Shown here piece after piece: positions 45,511-54,908 of a stretch of DNA of 64,000 nt. The DNA lies in NCBI RefSeq assembly GCF_963677685.1, contig NZ_OY782187.1:159325-223324 (forward strand). The letters are read 5' to 3'. Source of the stretch: an uncultured Bacteroides sp. (GTDB lineage Bacteria > Bacteroidota > Bacteroidia > Bacteroidales > Bacteroidaceae). The notes beneath the pieces were generated by a model, which saw nothing but the letters and a program-made list of their open reading frames with translations, did no database searches and was not told the DNA's origin. The stretch's first letter is position 1; each line of letters starts with the position of its first letter. Made by a program: the position numbers and the translations under genes.

Positions 45511-46656
45511 TTATCTTTTTCTTTTTTTGAATTCTGCTATAGCTTTGTTTATGTCTATTCTTTTTCCATTCTTAAAGGCAATGATGAATGCGTCTTTGAA
45601 TAGGCGGCTTATGGAACGTCTCGTTTTTAATATTTGGTTATAGTCGTCAGAAGCGCCATAAGTATATTTGTATAGATTATTTTCTTTGTAGATATCTACC
45701 TTTTTAAGGTTTTTAAAATGTTTGTCGTTTGTAGATAATTTCTTGGTGGAAGTCAGAATTTGTATTTTGAAAATGAGATTTTGGGAGGAATCTCTGAGGT
45801 CCCTTGTCGTTTTTTCTTTTGTAATATTGTTTCTCTTTTCTTCAGGAATAATGGTTCGGCTTGTTCCGGTTAATCGAATCTCTTGCTCTTTTTTGTAAGT
45901 CAGGAATGCTCGATAAATTCCACGTGCCATTGACTTTATACCATTATTACTGTTTAGAAATCTTTCTTCTTTAGGGGTTGAAATGAAGCCCAATTCAACT
46001 AAAATACTAGGCATGGCACTTGCCTTTAACACTAGAAAACCAGCTTGATGTACCCCTCTGTCTATTCGTTTGCATGTGTTTCGGAATTCTTTCTGAACTA
46101 ATGAAGCAAGATGAACACTCTGCGACATATATTTGTCTTGCATAAACTCGAAAATAATATATGATTCTGCAGAATTAGGGTTAAAGCCAGCATAGCGTGT
46201 TCTATAATCATTTTCATAGAGAATCACTGAATTCTCTCGCTTAGCTACTGCTAAATTAGCTTTAGATTTAGCTAAACCAAGTGTCCAAGTAGAAGCTCCT
46301 TGAACTGTTCTAGAACCCCCAACAGAATTTGTGTGAATGGATATGAAAAGATCTGCTTTTGCATTATTAGCTATTTCGGCACGTCGATCAAGTGGGATAA
46401 ATATATCTGATTTGCGGGTAAATATTACCTTGATATCACTATTGTTTTTTTTGATGAGTTTGCCGAATGCGAGTGCTACATTCAGATTTATATTTTTTTC
46501 TTTGGAGAAACTTCCCAATGCGCCAGGATCATGTCCTCCATGTCCAGGGTCAATAACTACTACAAAATCATTGCCCCAGATGCTGGTACATAAAGATGGA
46601 GCCCACAGTGATAGACCAATGATAAGCAGTAATATGTATTTTCTCAGTTGTATCAT
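45511..46656 (-). CDS. N-acetylmuramoyl-L-alanine amidase
   Basis: The 381-residue protein has a signal peptide (about 8-27) and an Amidase_3 domain. VVIDPGHGGHDPGALG (about 33-48) gives the first zinc His, ADLFISIHTNSVGG (about 97-110) the second His, and SILVELGFISTPKEERFL (about 214-231) the catalytic Glu. The C-terminal region from about 300 (FKIQILTSTKKL) resembles a SPOR-like fold for septal wall binding. It cuts peptide stems from glycan in the periplasm, probably during division. It is followed directly by the MCE gene. A -7 box lies at 46671. Confidence 0.9.
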   Translation of the reverse strand: MIQLRKYILLLIIGLSLWAPSLCTSIWGNDFVVVIDPGHGGHDPGALGSFSKEKNINLNVALAFGKLIKKNNSDIKVIFTRKSDIFIPLDRRAEIANNAKADLFISIHTNSVGGSRTVQGASTWTLGLAKSKANLAVAKRENSVILYENDYRTRYAGFNPNSAESYIIFEFMQDKYMSQSVHLASLVQKEFRNTCKRIDRGVHQAGFLVLKASAMPSILVELGFISTPKEERFLNSNNGIKSMARGIYRAFLTYKKEQEIRLTGTSRTIIPEEKRNNITKEKTTRDLRDSSQNLIFKIQILTSTKKLSTNDKHFKNLKKVDIYKENNLYKYTYGASDDYNQILKTRRSISRLFKDAFIIAFKNGKRIDINKAIAEFKKRKR

Positions 46657-46670
46657 ATCATAATAATACG

Positions 46671-46678
46671 CAAATGTA
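46671..46678 (-). promoter_or_regulatory. Bacteroides -7 box for the amidase-MCE unit
   Basis: The minus strand reads TACATTTG (TAnnTTTG), 15 bases before the amidase ATG. Confidence 0.5.
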
Positions 46679-46754
46679 GTAGAATTTTGCTGAAACTAAT
46701 TCATTTGATTCTAAGTTTTGACTTTTTTGAGAATTTCTGCTGACTATAAAATTA

Positions 46755-46795
46755 TGCGTGCACAGATTTCTTTTGAAATTGTGCACGTATTTTAT
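46755..46795. terminator. Terminator after the TonB-dependent receptor gene
   Basis: TGCGTGCACAGATTTC and GAAATTGTGCACGTA pair with one bulge around TTTT. It lies between the receptor stop and the amidase promoter on the same strand. Confidence 0.7.
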
Positions 46796-46816
46796 TGACT
46801 TATTTAAAACTTTTCC

Positions 46817-48868
46817 TTACTTGAAATTAATTCGATATTTGAACCCTGCCCTAAACCAAAAACCAGGTTGTGGAATATTTCCAAAATCATAATAACTTTT
46901 ATTTAAAAGATTATTGCCTTCTACGTATAGATTATATTTGTAGTCATTCCATGAGATTTTTAAATCGAGAAGGGAGAAAGCAGGATAGGATATAAGATCT
47001 CCTGTTGATTGATGATTAGTGTCATATTTGATGTATCCGCCCATGCGATTTTGCCAGCGAAAAGCCCATTCAGCGTTTAATTTTTTCCAAATATGGTGAT
47101 CTAAGCGTGCAACAAATTTGTGACGAAGATACTCTAATGCGTTGCTTGATTTGAATATTTCTTGATCGTCATGCCTGTTTTGATAAATATAATTATAGCT
47201 GATATTTAGTTTGTCTAAAATACTATTTTGATTTATCAAATTTCGAAAACTTAATGTAGAAGATATTTCAACTCCCATATTATCCAACCTGAAATTTGCC
47301 GAATGATATGAATCGTTAGCTGAATACATTACCCAATCAATCATGTCTGTTCCTTTTTGGAAAAATCCCTTTACATTAGTTCTTAAAAAAGAAGAGCGAT
47401 ATTGTATTCCGAGATTTAATGCTTGCGCTTTTTCCGGTTTTAGTCCTATATTTCCTTGTTGTGTGGGGCTTTTGTAAAATAGATCTGTAAAAGTGGGCAT
47501 GCGAAGTGACATATTCCATGATGCAAAGATTTTCCAGTTATATGATGGTCGAAAAGAGAGATCAATGCCCGGATATAAACGATATTTATGGTCAAGTGCG
47601 GTATTCATATTGGCAAGTACTCCCATTGAAATTGTTACTTTGGGTAATAAAATATTATGTTCCAGATAATAACTTATGTTAGTACGATTGTCCTTTTTTG
47701 TATACTGTATTCCTTTCTCTCCAGGAACATCTACGTATTGGCTCGCGTCTAGCGGGCGTCCTAAATTAGTACTTAAGATACCTTCATTCCTTATTTCTGA
47801 TCCAAAAGCAGTCTTTCCAAATGTAGAGTTTAAATAGGCATTTAAGTTTATTCCATAGACATCTGTCATGTGAAAATTTTCTGCGGTATGAGTATTACGT
47901 ATTAATTGAAAATGATCATTCCAATGATTCCAATAAAGGCTAGGAGTGAAATGAAATCTTCCTTTAGTTTCTGCTTGAACGGAAATGAGATGTCGATTAA
48001 CTTCTTCATATTGGTTAGGATAGGCAGCTGAATAAAATGTGTTAGCTCCAAATTTTTGCTTGCTCATGCCCATTTGCCATCGTATATCTACTTCTTTATC
48101 TGAATATGTACCGTGGTAATATGCTCGTTTTGTGTGAAAATCACTATTCTCTGTACCCCCGTCGCTACGATTGTAACTAGCTGATATTTGTTGGCTGAAA
48201 GCTCCTTTAGTAATATTTACTCTTCCTCCCCTATCAAAAAGTCCATAACTCCCCCCAGATATATTTATAGCTGCGTGACTTTTGGGGTCATTTTTAGTTA
48301 TAATGTTAATAGCTCCGGTAAAAGCTGAAGTTCCAAAAACTCTTGAAGCGGCTCCTTCAAGTATTTCTATTCGTTCGATATCGTCTATGGAAACTGGAAA
48401 ATCGGCCGTGAGATGCCCTGTTTGGGGACTGCTGATATTTATCCCGTTGAGAAGAATGGTGGTTTGGTCAAAGGTGCCTCCTTGTACAAGAATATCGGTT
48501 TGAACTCCGAATCCTCCTCGTTGGCGGATGTCTACTCCTGCAACATATTTGAGCAGATCATTAATACTGTGTACTGCCGCTGCTTGAATTTCATCACGAG
48601 AAAGTACAGTCACCATCTTCACTGACTGTGCCTCTGTCAATGGAACGCGTGTACCGCTTACTTCAACCTCTTCTAGTTCGTGGTTCCTCAGTTGTTCTGT
48701 TGTCTCATTTTGTGCAGAAGTAATATTAACATTTGCAAATAAAAGGGTGGATACAATCAGTACTCCAATGTTAATTTCCTTCTTTAAACTACAGAACGCA
48801 GAGTAACCTTTGTGGTTGAACTTTTTCCAACGGATAGCGTTTCGTTGGGTTAATTTGTTTTCTTTCAT
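46817..48868 (-). CDS. TonB-dependent outer membrane receptor (BtuB-like layout)
   Basis: The 683-residue protein has a signal sequence (about 33-52) after a long charged leader. The plug domain begins EVEVSGTRVPLTEAQSVKM (about 67-85) with DLLKYVAGVDIRQRGGFGVQTDI (about 103-125) and IERIEILEGAASRVFGTSAFTGAINIITK (about 162-190). A 22-strand-type barrel ends in KYRINFK. It lacks the N-terminal CarboxypepD-like domain of SusC, so it is of the smaller colicin-I/BtuB/siderophore receptor group. Its cargo is unknown and no riboswitch or partner lipoprotein gene is visible. The 22 residues ahead of the signal may be spurious; an internal start is possible. Confidence 0.88.
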   Translation of the reverse strand: MKENKLTQRNAIRWKKFNHKGYSAFCSLKKEINIGVLIVSTLLFANVNITSAQNETTEQLRNHELEEVEVSGTRVPLTEAQSVKMVTVLSRDEIQAAAVHSINDLLKYVAGVDIRQRGGFGVQTDILVQGGTFDQTTILLNGINISSPQTGHLTADFPVSIDDIERIEILEGAASRVFGTSAFTGAINIITKNDPKSHAAINISGGSYGLFDRGGRVNITKGAFSQQISASYNRSDGGTENSDFHTKRAYYHGTYSDKEVDIRWQMGMSKQKFGANTFYSAAYPNQYEEVNRHLISVQAETKGRFHFTPSLYWNHWNDHFQLIRNTHTAENFHMTDVYGINLNAYLNSTFGKTAFGSEIRNEGILSTNLGRPLDASQYVDVPGEKGIQYTKKDNRTNISYYLEHNILLPKVTISMGVLANMNTALDHKYRLYPGIDLSFRPSYNWKIFASWNMSLRMPTFTDLFYKSPTQQGNIGLKPEKAQALNLGIQYRSSFLRTNVKGFFQKGTDMIDWVMYSANDSYHSANFRLDNMGVEISSTLSFRNLINQNSILDKLNISYNYIYQNRHDDQEIFKSSNALEYLRHKFVARLDHHIWKKLNAEWAFRWQNRMGGYIKYDTNHQSTGDLISYPAFSLLDLKISWNDYKYNLYVEGNNLLNKSYYDFGNIPQPGFWFRAGFKYRINFK

Positions 48869-48898
48869 TTTACTATATTTTTTAATAAAAAACGTTGC

Positions 48899-48906
48899 AA
48901 AGATAG
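48899..48906 (-). promoter_or_regulatory. Bacteroides -7 box for the TonB receptor gene
   Basis: The minus strand reads TATCTTTG (TAnnTTTG), 31 bases before the receptor ATG. Confidence 0.5.
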
Positions 48907-48960
48907 TATTATTCGTTATTTCGCTTTTACTTTGTAGTTATAATTAAAATAAGAATTGGA

Positions 48961-49857
48961 ATGCTGAAGTTTATTAAAGACTGGACCTTACCTATCTCAT
49001 TGCTGACTGGAGCCATTGGATATCAGGTGTTTACGATGTTTGCAATTCTAACTCCTTTTCTTATTTTTACGATGCTGCTTTTAACTTTTAGTAAAGTCTC
49101 CCCAAAGGATTTGAAAATAAAACGCTCTCATTTGTGGTTACTTTCTATTCAGATTTTAGGTGCTTTAATCGTTTATGGTCTTCTTTATAAATTTAATAAA
49201 TTGGTTGCTGAAGGGGTAATGGTGTGCGTTATTTGTCCCACTGCGACTGCTGCCGCGGTAATAACGTCTAAATTAGGAGGTAGCGCTGCAAGCGTAACGA
49301 CCTATACTCTTCTTGCCAATATTGGAGCAGCTGTTGCTGTACCTCTCTTTTTCCCCATGGTTGAACTTAATCCCAATGTTACTTTTGCCTATTCTTTCTG
49401 GCTTATATTAAGTAAAGTATTTCCTTTGCTTATTTGTCCGTTCCTAATGGCTTGGCTGATACAGAAATTTCTCCCTAAGCTTCATCATGTACTATCTCAT
49501 TATCATGATTTAGCTTTTTACCTTTGGGCATGTTCTCTCACAATTGTGTCAGCCCAGACTGTTTCTTCTTTAATTAATAGCCCCGCTGATGGTCTCACAG
49601 AATTGATGATTGCTTTCGGGGCATTGATTGCTTGTGGTTTACAGTTCTTTTTGGGAAATAAGATAGGTGGCTTATATAACGATCACATCGGTGGCTCTCA
49701 ATCCTTGGGACAGAAGAATACAATTTTGGCTATTTGGATGGCTCATACATACCTTAATCCTCTTTCTTCTGTGGGACCGGGCTCATATGTTCTATGGCAA
49801 AATATTGTGAACTCTTGGCGATTGTGGAGAAAACGTCAAGGAGATGAAAGAAATTAA
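48961..49857 (+). CDS. BASS (bile acid:sodium symporter) family transporter
   Basis: The 298-residue protein is an integral membrane protein with 8-9 helices. Its middle contains VMVCVICPTATAAAVITSKLGGSAASVTTYTLLANIG (about 91-127), which matches the crossing motif of the BASS fold, including the conserved Pro and Thr/Ala-rich stretch. Bacterial relatives carry bile acids, pantoate-type acids or unknown anions with sodium; the substrate here cannot be read from sequence. Its last four bases overlap the end of the MscS gene on the other strand. Confidence 0.82.
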   Translation: MLKFIKDWTLPISLLTGAIGYQVFTMFAILTPFLIFTMLLLTFSKVSPKDLKIKRSHLWLLSIQILGALIVYGLLYKFNKLVAEGVMVCVICPTATAAAVITSKLGGSAASVTTYTLLANIGAAVAVPLFFPMVELNPNVTFAYSFWLILSKVFPLLICPFLMAWLIQKFLPKLHHVLSHYHDLAFYLWACSLTIVSAQTVSSLINSPADGLTELMIAFGALIACGLQFFLGNKIGGLYNDHIGGSQSLGQKNTILAIWMAHTYLNPLSSVGPGSYVLWQNIVNSWRLWRKRQGDERN

Positions 49858-50732
49858 CTTTCTTTCTTTATAATAACATTGCTATAAGGATATGGTATTT
49901 CAATATTTTCTTTATCGAAAAGTTCTTTTATAGATTTTAATAAATCACATTTCATCACAAATGCATCACCTGATGTACTTGCCCAAGCCCACGCTTTAAG
50001 AGTGATAGAGGAGTCTCCCAAGTTAGTCACTCTAATTGGCACTTGAGGAATACCTTTTTCTTTGTCTTCATTGCTACGATGATCTATTAAGAGAGGATGT
50101 TTCATTATCTCACTACGCATCAACGACATCGCTTTATCTAAATCAGCATTATAAGAAACCCCTATTTCGATGAAACTACAGATCTCTAATTCGCTAAGTG
50201 TTGAATTAATAATCGTACTAGTATTGATTTTACTATTCGGAATAATAATCATCCTATTTTCCAGGCTTCTTATAATAGTATGTCTTAGGGTTATTTCACA
50301 AACGGTACCAGTTACAATATCATCTAATTTGATGACATCACCTATTCGAAATGGTTTTGCAAAGACAATGAAGAGTCCGCTAATAAAATTAGATAATGCC
50401 TCTTGAGAAGCAAAACCTACGGCCATTGCCATTATTCCAGCACCTGCAAGAATTGAATTACCGACTGTTTCCATGCCTGGGATTAGTGATAAAAAGATGG
50501 CACTACCAATAATATAAACAGAATATATACTGATTTGCCGTAAAAAGCTAGCAGTTGTTTGATCTATAAATGAACCATTCTTCCTTTTTTGGGCTCGGCG
50601 GAATAGAAATTTAATTAGTGATGCGGCTCCCTGAGTTATTATATATATAATCAATGCCTTTAGCAAGAACTCAATAGGTTTCTTTATTTCTACTCCCCAT
50701 ACAGTTAAATTTAAAAACTCTTGTAGTTCCAT
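49854..50732 (-). CDS. Mechanosensitive ion channel of small conductance, MscS family
   Basis: The 292-residue protein has three N-terminal helices. The third is the pore helix, GAGIMAMAVGFASQEALSNFISGLFIV (about 96-122), with the Gly/Ala pattern of MscS TM3. A cytoplasmic beta domain (GDVIKLDDIVTGTVCEITLRHT, about 131-152) and a C-terminal alpha/beta domain follow. It opens under membrane tension to release solutes on osmotic downshift. It is about the size of E. coli MscS (286). A -7 box lies at 50768. Confidence 0.92.
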   Translation of the reverse strand: MELQEFLNLTVWGVEIKKPIEFLLKALIIYIITQGAASLIKFLFRRAQKRKNGSFIDQTTASFLRQISIYSVYIIGSAIFLSLIPGMETVGNSILAGAGIMAMAVGFASQEALSNFISGLFIVFAKPFRIGDVIKLDDIVTGTVCEITLRHTIIRSLENRMIIIPNSKINTSTIINSTLSELEICSFIEIGVSYNADLDKAMSLMRSEIMKHPLLIDHRSNEDKEKGIPQVPIRVTNLGDSSITLKAWAWASTSGDAFVMKCDLLKSIKELFDKENIEIPYPYSNVIIKKES

Positions 50733-50767
50733 ATTTAATTTTAATTGTTATTTTTAGTAATATTGCA

Positions 50768-50775
50768 CAAAAATA
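50768..50775 (-). promoter_or_regulatory. Bacteroides -7 box for the MscS gene
   Basis: The minus strand reads TATTTTTG (TAnnTTTG), 36 bases before the ATG. Confidence 0.5.
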
Positions 50776-50814
50776 TTCATTTATGTTTAATTCTACAATA
50801 ATTAGGATTTGATT

Positions 50815-51351
50815 ATGCAACCTCTTGAATTAATTTATAAATATTATCCATTAGAAAATGAATTGAGAAACATTTTGTTTGTACATAGTGTTTCTGTTGC
50901 TCGAAAATCGCTTGACATTGCACGCAATCATCCTGAGTTGAAGTTAGATAAGACATTTTTGTCTGAAGCAGCTATGCTTCACGATATAGGTATTTTCTTG
51001 ACATATGCTCCGAAGATTTTCTGTTTTGGTACGCATCCTTATATTTGTCATGGTTATCTCGGATCTGAATTGTTGAAGAAAGAAGGATTACCTCAACACG
51101 CTTTGGTCTGTGAACGTCATACAGGTGCAGGACTTTCTTTGGATCAGATAGAATCTAGAAACCTCCCTGTACCGTATCGTAATATGCTTCCTCTGAGTTT
51201 GGAAGAACAAGTGATTTGTTTTGCAGATAAGTTTTTTTCAAAGTCCCATCTAAATGAAGAAAAAAACGTTGCAAATGCACGAAAAAGTCTTTTAAAATTT
51301 GGTGAAGAAGGTCTTGTTCGTTTTGATCATTGGTGCGAATTGTTTCTATAG
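50815..51351 (+). CDS. HD domain protein (putative phosphohydrolase)
   Basis: The ATG at 50815 is preferred; a TTG two codons earlier also fits. The 178-residue protein has an HD domain: HSVSVARKSLDIARNHP (about 24-40) supplies the first His, AAMLHDIGIF (about 52-61) the His-Asp pair and CERHTGAGLS (about 102-111) further metal ligands. It is probably a metal-dependent nucleotide phosphohydrolase in the cytosol. Its substrate is not known. It precedes the lptD-like gene by about 90 bases, but that gene has its own promoter. Confidence 0.85.
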   Translation: MQPLELIYKYYPLENELRNILFVHSVSVARKSLDIARNHPELKLDKTFLSEAAMLHDIGIFLTYAPKIFCFGTHPYICHGYLGSELLKKEGLPQHALVCERHTGAGLSLDQIESRNLPVPYRNMLPLSLEEQVICFADKFFSKSHLNEEKNVANARKSLLKFGEEGLVRFDHWCELFL

Positions 51352-51384
51352 CGGCTAAAAAATAATTAAAAAAGAAGAATCTCG

Positions 51385-51414
51385 TTTGTAATTGGTGGAG
51401 AATGCGTACTTTTG
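51385..51414 (+). promoter_or_regulatory. Bacteroides promoter for the lptD-like gene
   Basis: TTTG (51385-51388), an 18-base spacer and TACTTTTG (51407-51414) match the -33/-7 consensus, 27 bases before the ATG at 51442. Confidence 0.65.
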
Positions 51415-51441
51415 CTTTCCTAAAGCGTAAACTATTAGTTA

Positions 51442-54156
51442 ATGACGCCATTGAAAGCAAATACACTTATATCATTCATACTACTGTTCGTTTTGTTAAT
51501 ACTTTCCGCTGAAGTAAGTTCTCAGCGTCGAAGGCAGAACTTAATTTTAAATCCTGCAGCTCCTATGGGGAATCAGGAAGCAGATACTTTGAAAAGTGAT
51601 TCTTCTGATGTTCCTTCGATTAAAAAAAAACAAGCCTTGAGCGCTCCTGTTGTTTATGAAGCTAATGATTCCATTGTTTTTACTCAAGGGGGATATGCTC
51701 ATTTATATGGTGAAGGAAAAGTGAACTACGAGAAGATAGAGCTTGATGCACAAGTTATTTCTATGAATATGGATAGTAGTACGGTGTATGCACATGGCAT
51801 TTCTGACTCATTGGGTACTTTAAAGGGGACACCTGTCTTTAAAGATGGAGAAACTGATTATGAAACCAAGACTATTCGCTATAATTTTAAAAATAAAAAA
51901 GGATTCATTAGCAATGTTGTGAGTCAACAAGGAGAGGGATATGTTACAGGTCATAATGCAAAGAAAGGTCCTGATGATGACCTTTTTATGGCAAATGGTA
52001 GATATACGACGTGTGACCATCATGAGCACCCTCATTTTTATCTTCAATTGACTCGCGCTAAGGTTCGCCCAAAGAAAAATGTAATAACAGGTCCTGCTTA
52101 TTTGGTGGTTGAAGATGTACCACTACCTATCGCTGTTCCTTTTTTCTTCTTCCCATTTTCAAGTAGTTATTCTTCGGGCTTTATTATGCCTACTTATATG
52201 GATGATTCTAGCCGTGGGTTTGGCTTGACTGGAGGAGGATACTATTTTGCTCTTAATGATAAGATGGATTTGAAAGTTTTGGCTGATGTCTTTACAAAAG
52301 GTTCGTGGGCATTTGGTGCGCAATCTACTTATAATAAGCGATATAAATATTCAGGAACTTTTCAAACTAATTATCAAGTTACTAAAACAGGAGATAAAGG
52401 TTTGCCCGATTATTTAGTGGCGAAAGATTTTAAAATAGTGTGGTCTCATAGGCAGGATGCTAAAGCTAGTCCAAATAGTACATTTTCTGCTAGCGTGAAT
52501 TTTTCTACTAGTAGTTATGAACGTACGAATATAAATAACTTGTATAATTCCTCATTATTAACCCAGGGGACTAAAACTTCCAGTGTTAGTTATTCCCGTA
52601 GTTTTCCTGATCAAAATTTAACTATTTCTAGCACTTTTAATATTGCTCAAACATTAAGAGATTCATCTGTAGCAGTTACATTACCGGATTTGAATATTTC
52701 TTTAAGTCGCATTTATCCATTTAAGCGTAAGTCTGCTGTTGGCGATGAACGTTGGTATGAAAAAATATCACTGAGTTATACAGGGCGTTTGACCAATAGT
52801 ATAACTACTCAAGATGATAAATTATTTAAATCAAATCTTATTAAAGATTGGAATAATGGAATGAGCCACAATATTCCTGTGAGTGCAACTTTTACTCTTT
52901 TTAAATATTTTAATGTTACTCCTTCCTTTAATTATACAGAAAGATGGTATACTCGCAAAATAATGCAAGGTTGGGATGGTGTTAATAAAGAGAGGATAAA
53001 TACGGATACGATTTACGGTTTTCATCGTGTATATAATTATAATACCAGTTTAGGAGTTAGTACTAAATTGTATGGTATGTATAAACCACTTTTTGCCAAA
53101 AGTAAGGAAATTCAAATACGACATGTTATCACTCCACAAGTAACTCTTAGTATGGCACCGGATTTTGGTTCTTCTAAATATGGCTACTGGAAATCTTATT
53201 CTTATAGAAATGCTTCTAACGAACTTGATACAGTTACTTATTCTCCTTATGCAAAGGAACCTTTTGGTGTGCCTGGCCAGGGTAAACAGGGAAATGTTAG
53301 TTTTGATATATCCAACAATGTTGAAGTGAAGTATAAAGACAAAAATGATTCTATTCAGAAATTTAGTTTAATAGATGAATTAGGGGCTGGCATATCGTAT
53401 AATATGGCTGCAAAAACAAGACCTTGGAGTGATCTCTCTGTGCGTTTGAGACTTAAACTCTCAAAAAATTATACATTGAATTTGAATTCTAGTTTTGCCA
53501 CTTATGCTTATACATTTGATAAAAATGGAAATGTAGTTATTGGAGATCGTACCGAATGGTCATATGGGCGTTTTGGACGCTTTCAAGGATGGAGTTCTTC
53601 TTTTAATTATACTTTCAATAATGATACTTGGAAGAAGTGGTTTGGTTCTAAAGATGAGAAAAATGATAAAAAGAAAGGTGTGAGCGATGGTGAATCTACA
53701 GATATTCAAGAAGAAGAAAGTGATACACAATCAAAGCCAAAGAAAGTGGAAAAGGCAAAAGTTGATGCTGATGGCTATCAACAGTTTTCTATGCCTTGGT
53801 CACTTAATTTCAATTATTCATATGGAATAAGGGAAGATACTTCTAAACCGATAAATGAGAAATCTATGCGTTATCCGTTTAGGTATACTCAAAATTTGAG
53901 CTTTTCGGGTAGTATAAAGATCTCTAATCGTTGGAATATGAGTTTTAATTCTGGTTATGATTTTGATGCTCATAAAATTATTCAGACTGCTTTCACTGTA
54001 ACGCGTGATTTGCATTGTTGGAATATGTCTGCCAGTATCTCACCTATAGGAGCATATCGATACTACAATTTTACTATTCGTGCTAATGCTAGTATTTTAC
54101 AAGATTTGAAATGGGATCAAAGGAGTCAAACGCAGAGTAATATTCAGTGGTATTAA
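51442..54156 (+). CDS. lptD: LptD-like LPS assembly outer membrane protein
   Basis: The 904-residue protein has a signal peptide (about 8-27). An OstA/LptA-like beta-jellyroll follows (about 70-190: ALYGEGKVNYEKIELDAQVI-type repeats with TVYAHGISDSLGTLKGTPVF), then a large C-terminal beta-barrel with PLPIAVPFFFFPFSSSYSSGFIMP (about 229-252) and many Tyr/Phe-rich strands. This is the layout of LptD, which inserts lipopolysaccharide into the outer leaflet. A lysine/glutamate-rich insert (about 735-775, KNDKKKGVSDGE) interrupts the barrel. The disulphide cysteines of enterobacterial LptD are not evident. Being in the same window as lpxB supports the LPS role but is not proof. Confidence 0.82.
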   Translation: MTPLKANTLISFILLFVLLILSAEVSSQRRRQNLILNPAAPMGNQEADTLKSDSSDVPSIKKKQALSAPVVYEANDSIVFTQGGYAHLYGEGKVNYEKIELDAQVISMNMDSSTVYAHGISDSLGTLKGTPVFKDGETDYETKTIRYNFKNKKGFISNVVSQQGEGYVTGHNAKKGPDDDLFMANGRYTTCDHHEHPHFYLQLTRAKVRPKKNVITGPAYLVVEDVPLPIAVPFFFFPFSSSYSSGFIMPTYMDDSSRGFGLTGGGYYFALNDKMDLKVLADVFTKGSWAFGAQSTYNKRYKYSGTFQTNYQVTKTGDKGLPDYLVAKDFKIVWSHRQDAKASPNSTFSASVNFSTSSYERTNINNLYNSSLLTQGTKTSSVSYSRSFPDQNLTISSTFNIAQTLRDSSVAVTLPDLNISLSRIYPFKRKSAVGDERWYEKISLSYTGRLTNSITTQDDKLFKSNLIKDWNNGMSHNIPVSATFTLFKYFNVTPSFNYTERWYTRKIMQGWDGVNKERINTDTIYGFHRVYNYNTSLGVSTKLYGMYKPLFAKSKEIQIRHVITPQVTLSMAPDFGSSKYGYWKSYSYRNASNELDTVTYSPYAKEPFGVPGQGKQGNVSFDISNNVEVKYKDKNDSIQKFSLIDELGAGISYNMAAKTRPWSDLSVRLRLKLSKNYTLNLNSSFATYAYTFDKNGNVVIGDRTEWSYGRFGRFQGWSSSFNYTFNNDTWKKWFGSKDEKNDKKKGVSDGESTDIQEEESDTQSKPKKVEKAKVDADGYQQFSMPWSLNFNYSYGIREDTSKPINEKSMRYPFRYTQNLSFSGSIKISNRWNMSFNSGYDFDAHKIIQTAFTVTRDLHCWNMSASISPIGAYRYYNFTIRANASILQDLKWDQRSQTQSNIQWY

Positions 54157-54175
54157 TTTAGGTAGATAAGTGTAT

Positions 54176-54213
54176 ATCCTCTATCTATGCTTCTATGTAA
54201 AGATAGAGAGAGG
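54176..54213. terminator. Possible bidirectional terminator between lptD and ung
   Basis: TCCTCTATCT and AGATAGAGAGAGGA form an imperfect stem in the convergent gap. There is no clear T-run, so confidence is low. Confidence 0.4.
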
Positions 54214-54244
54214 AAGTGAAATCGAAATTACTAGCAAGTTCTTT

Positions 54245-54907
54245 TTACCAGATTATTTCTGTTTTTCCATGATTTTTAAGATACTCATTTGTTTTACTGA
54301 AATGTTTATTGCCCCAAAAACCATTGTGTGCAGAGAGGGGGGAAGGGTGAGCAGAAGTTAGCACAAGATGTTTACTGCGGTTAATGAATGCTCCTTTTTT
54401 TTGTGCGTAAGCTCCCCAAAGAATGAATACTATATTTTCTTTTTCCTCAGCTAAAATCCTTATGGCAGCGTCAGTAAAAAGTTCCCAACCTTTGTTTTGA
54501 TGTGATCCTGCTTGATGTGCTCGAACGGTGAGGGTGGCATTGAGTAACAAGACTCCTTGTTCTGCCCATCGGGTTAAGTTTCCTGAGAGAGGAGCTTCAT
54601 TCCCTAAATCGCTTTTGATTTCCTTAAATATGTTTATTAATGATGGAGGAAAGCGAACTCCGTCATTGACAGAGAAACATAATCCATGCGCTTGCCCTGG
54701 CCCATGATATGGGTCTTGTCCAATAATGACCACTTTTGTCTTAGAAAATGGACATAAGTTGAATGCATTAAAAATTAATTTTCCTGGGGGATAAACAGGA
54801 ATTTGAGAATATTCATTTCTTACAAATTCTGTTAACTTGATAAAATATTCTTTTTCGAATTCAAGTTTTAGTTTTGCTTTCCAGCTTTCTTCTATTTGAA
54901 CATTCAT
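54245..54907 (-). CDS. ung: Uracil-DNA glycosylase
   Basis: The 220-residue protein has the UDG signature VVIIGQDPYHGPGQAHGLCFSV (about 59-80) with catalytic Asp, the uracil-specificity block GVLLLNATLTVRA (about 118-130) and HPSPLSAHNGFWG (about 187-199), the DNA-intercalating loop with catalytic His. It removes uracil from DNA in base excision repair. It starts one base after the asnA stop, so the pair is probably one transcript. Confidence 0.95.
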   Translation of the reverse strand: MNVQIEESWKAKLKLEFEKEYFIKLTEFVRNEYSQIPVYPPGKLIFNAFNLCPFSKTKVVIIGQDPYHGPGQAHGLCFSVNDGVRFPPSLINIFKEIKSDLGNEAPLSGNLTRWAEQGVLLLNATLTVRAHQAGSHQNKGWELFTDAAIRILAEEKENIVFILWGAYAQKKGAFINRSKHLVLTSAHPSPLSAHNGFWGNKHFSKTNEYLKNHGKTEIIW

Positions 54908-54908
54908 T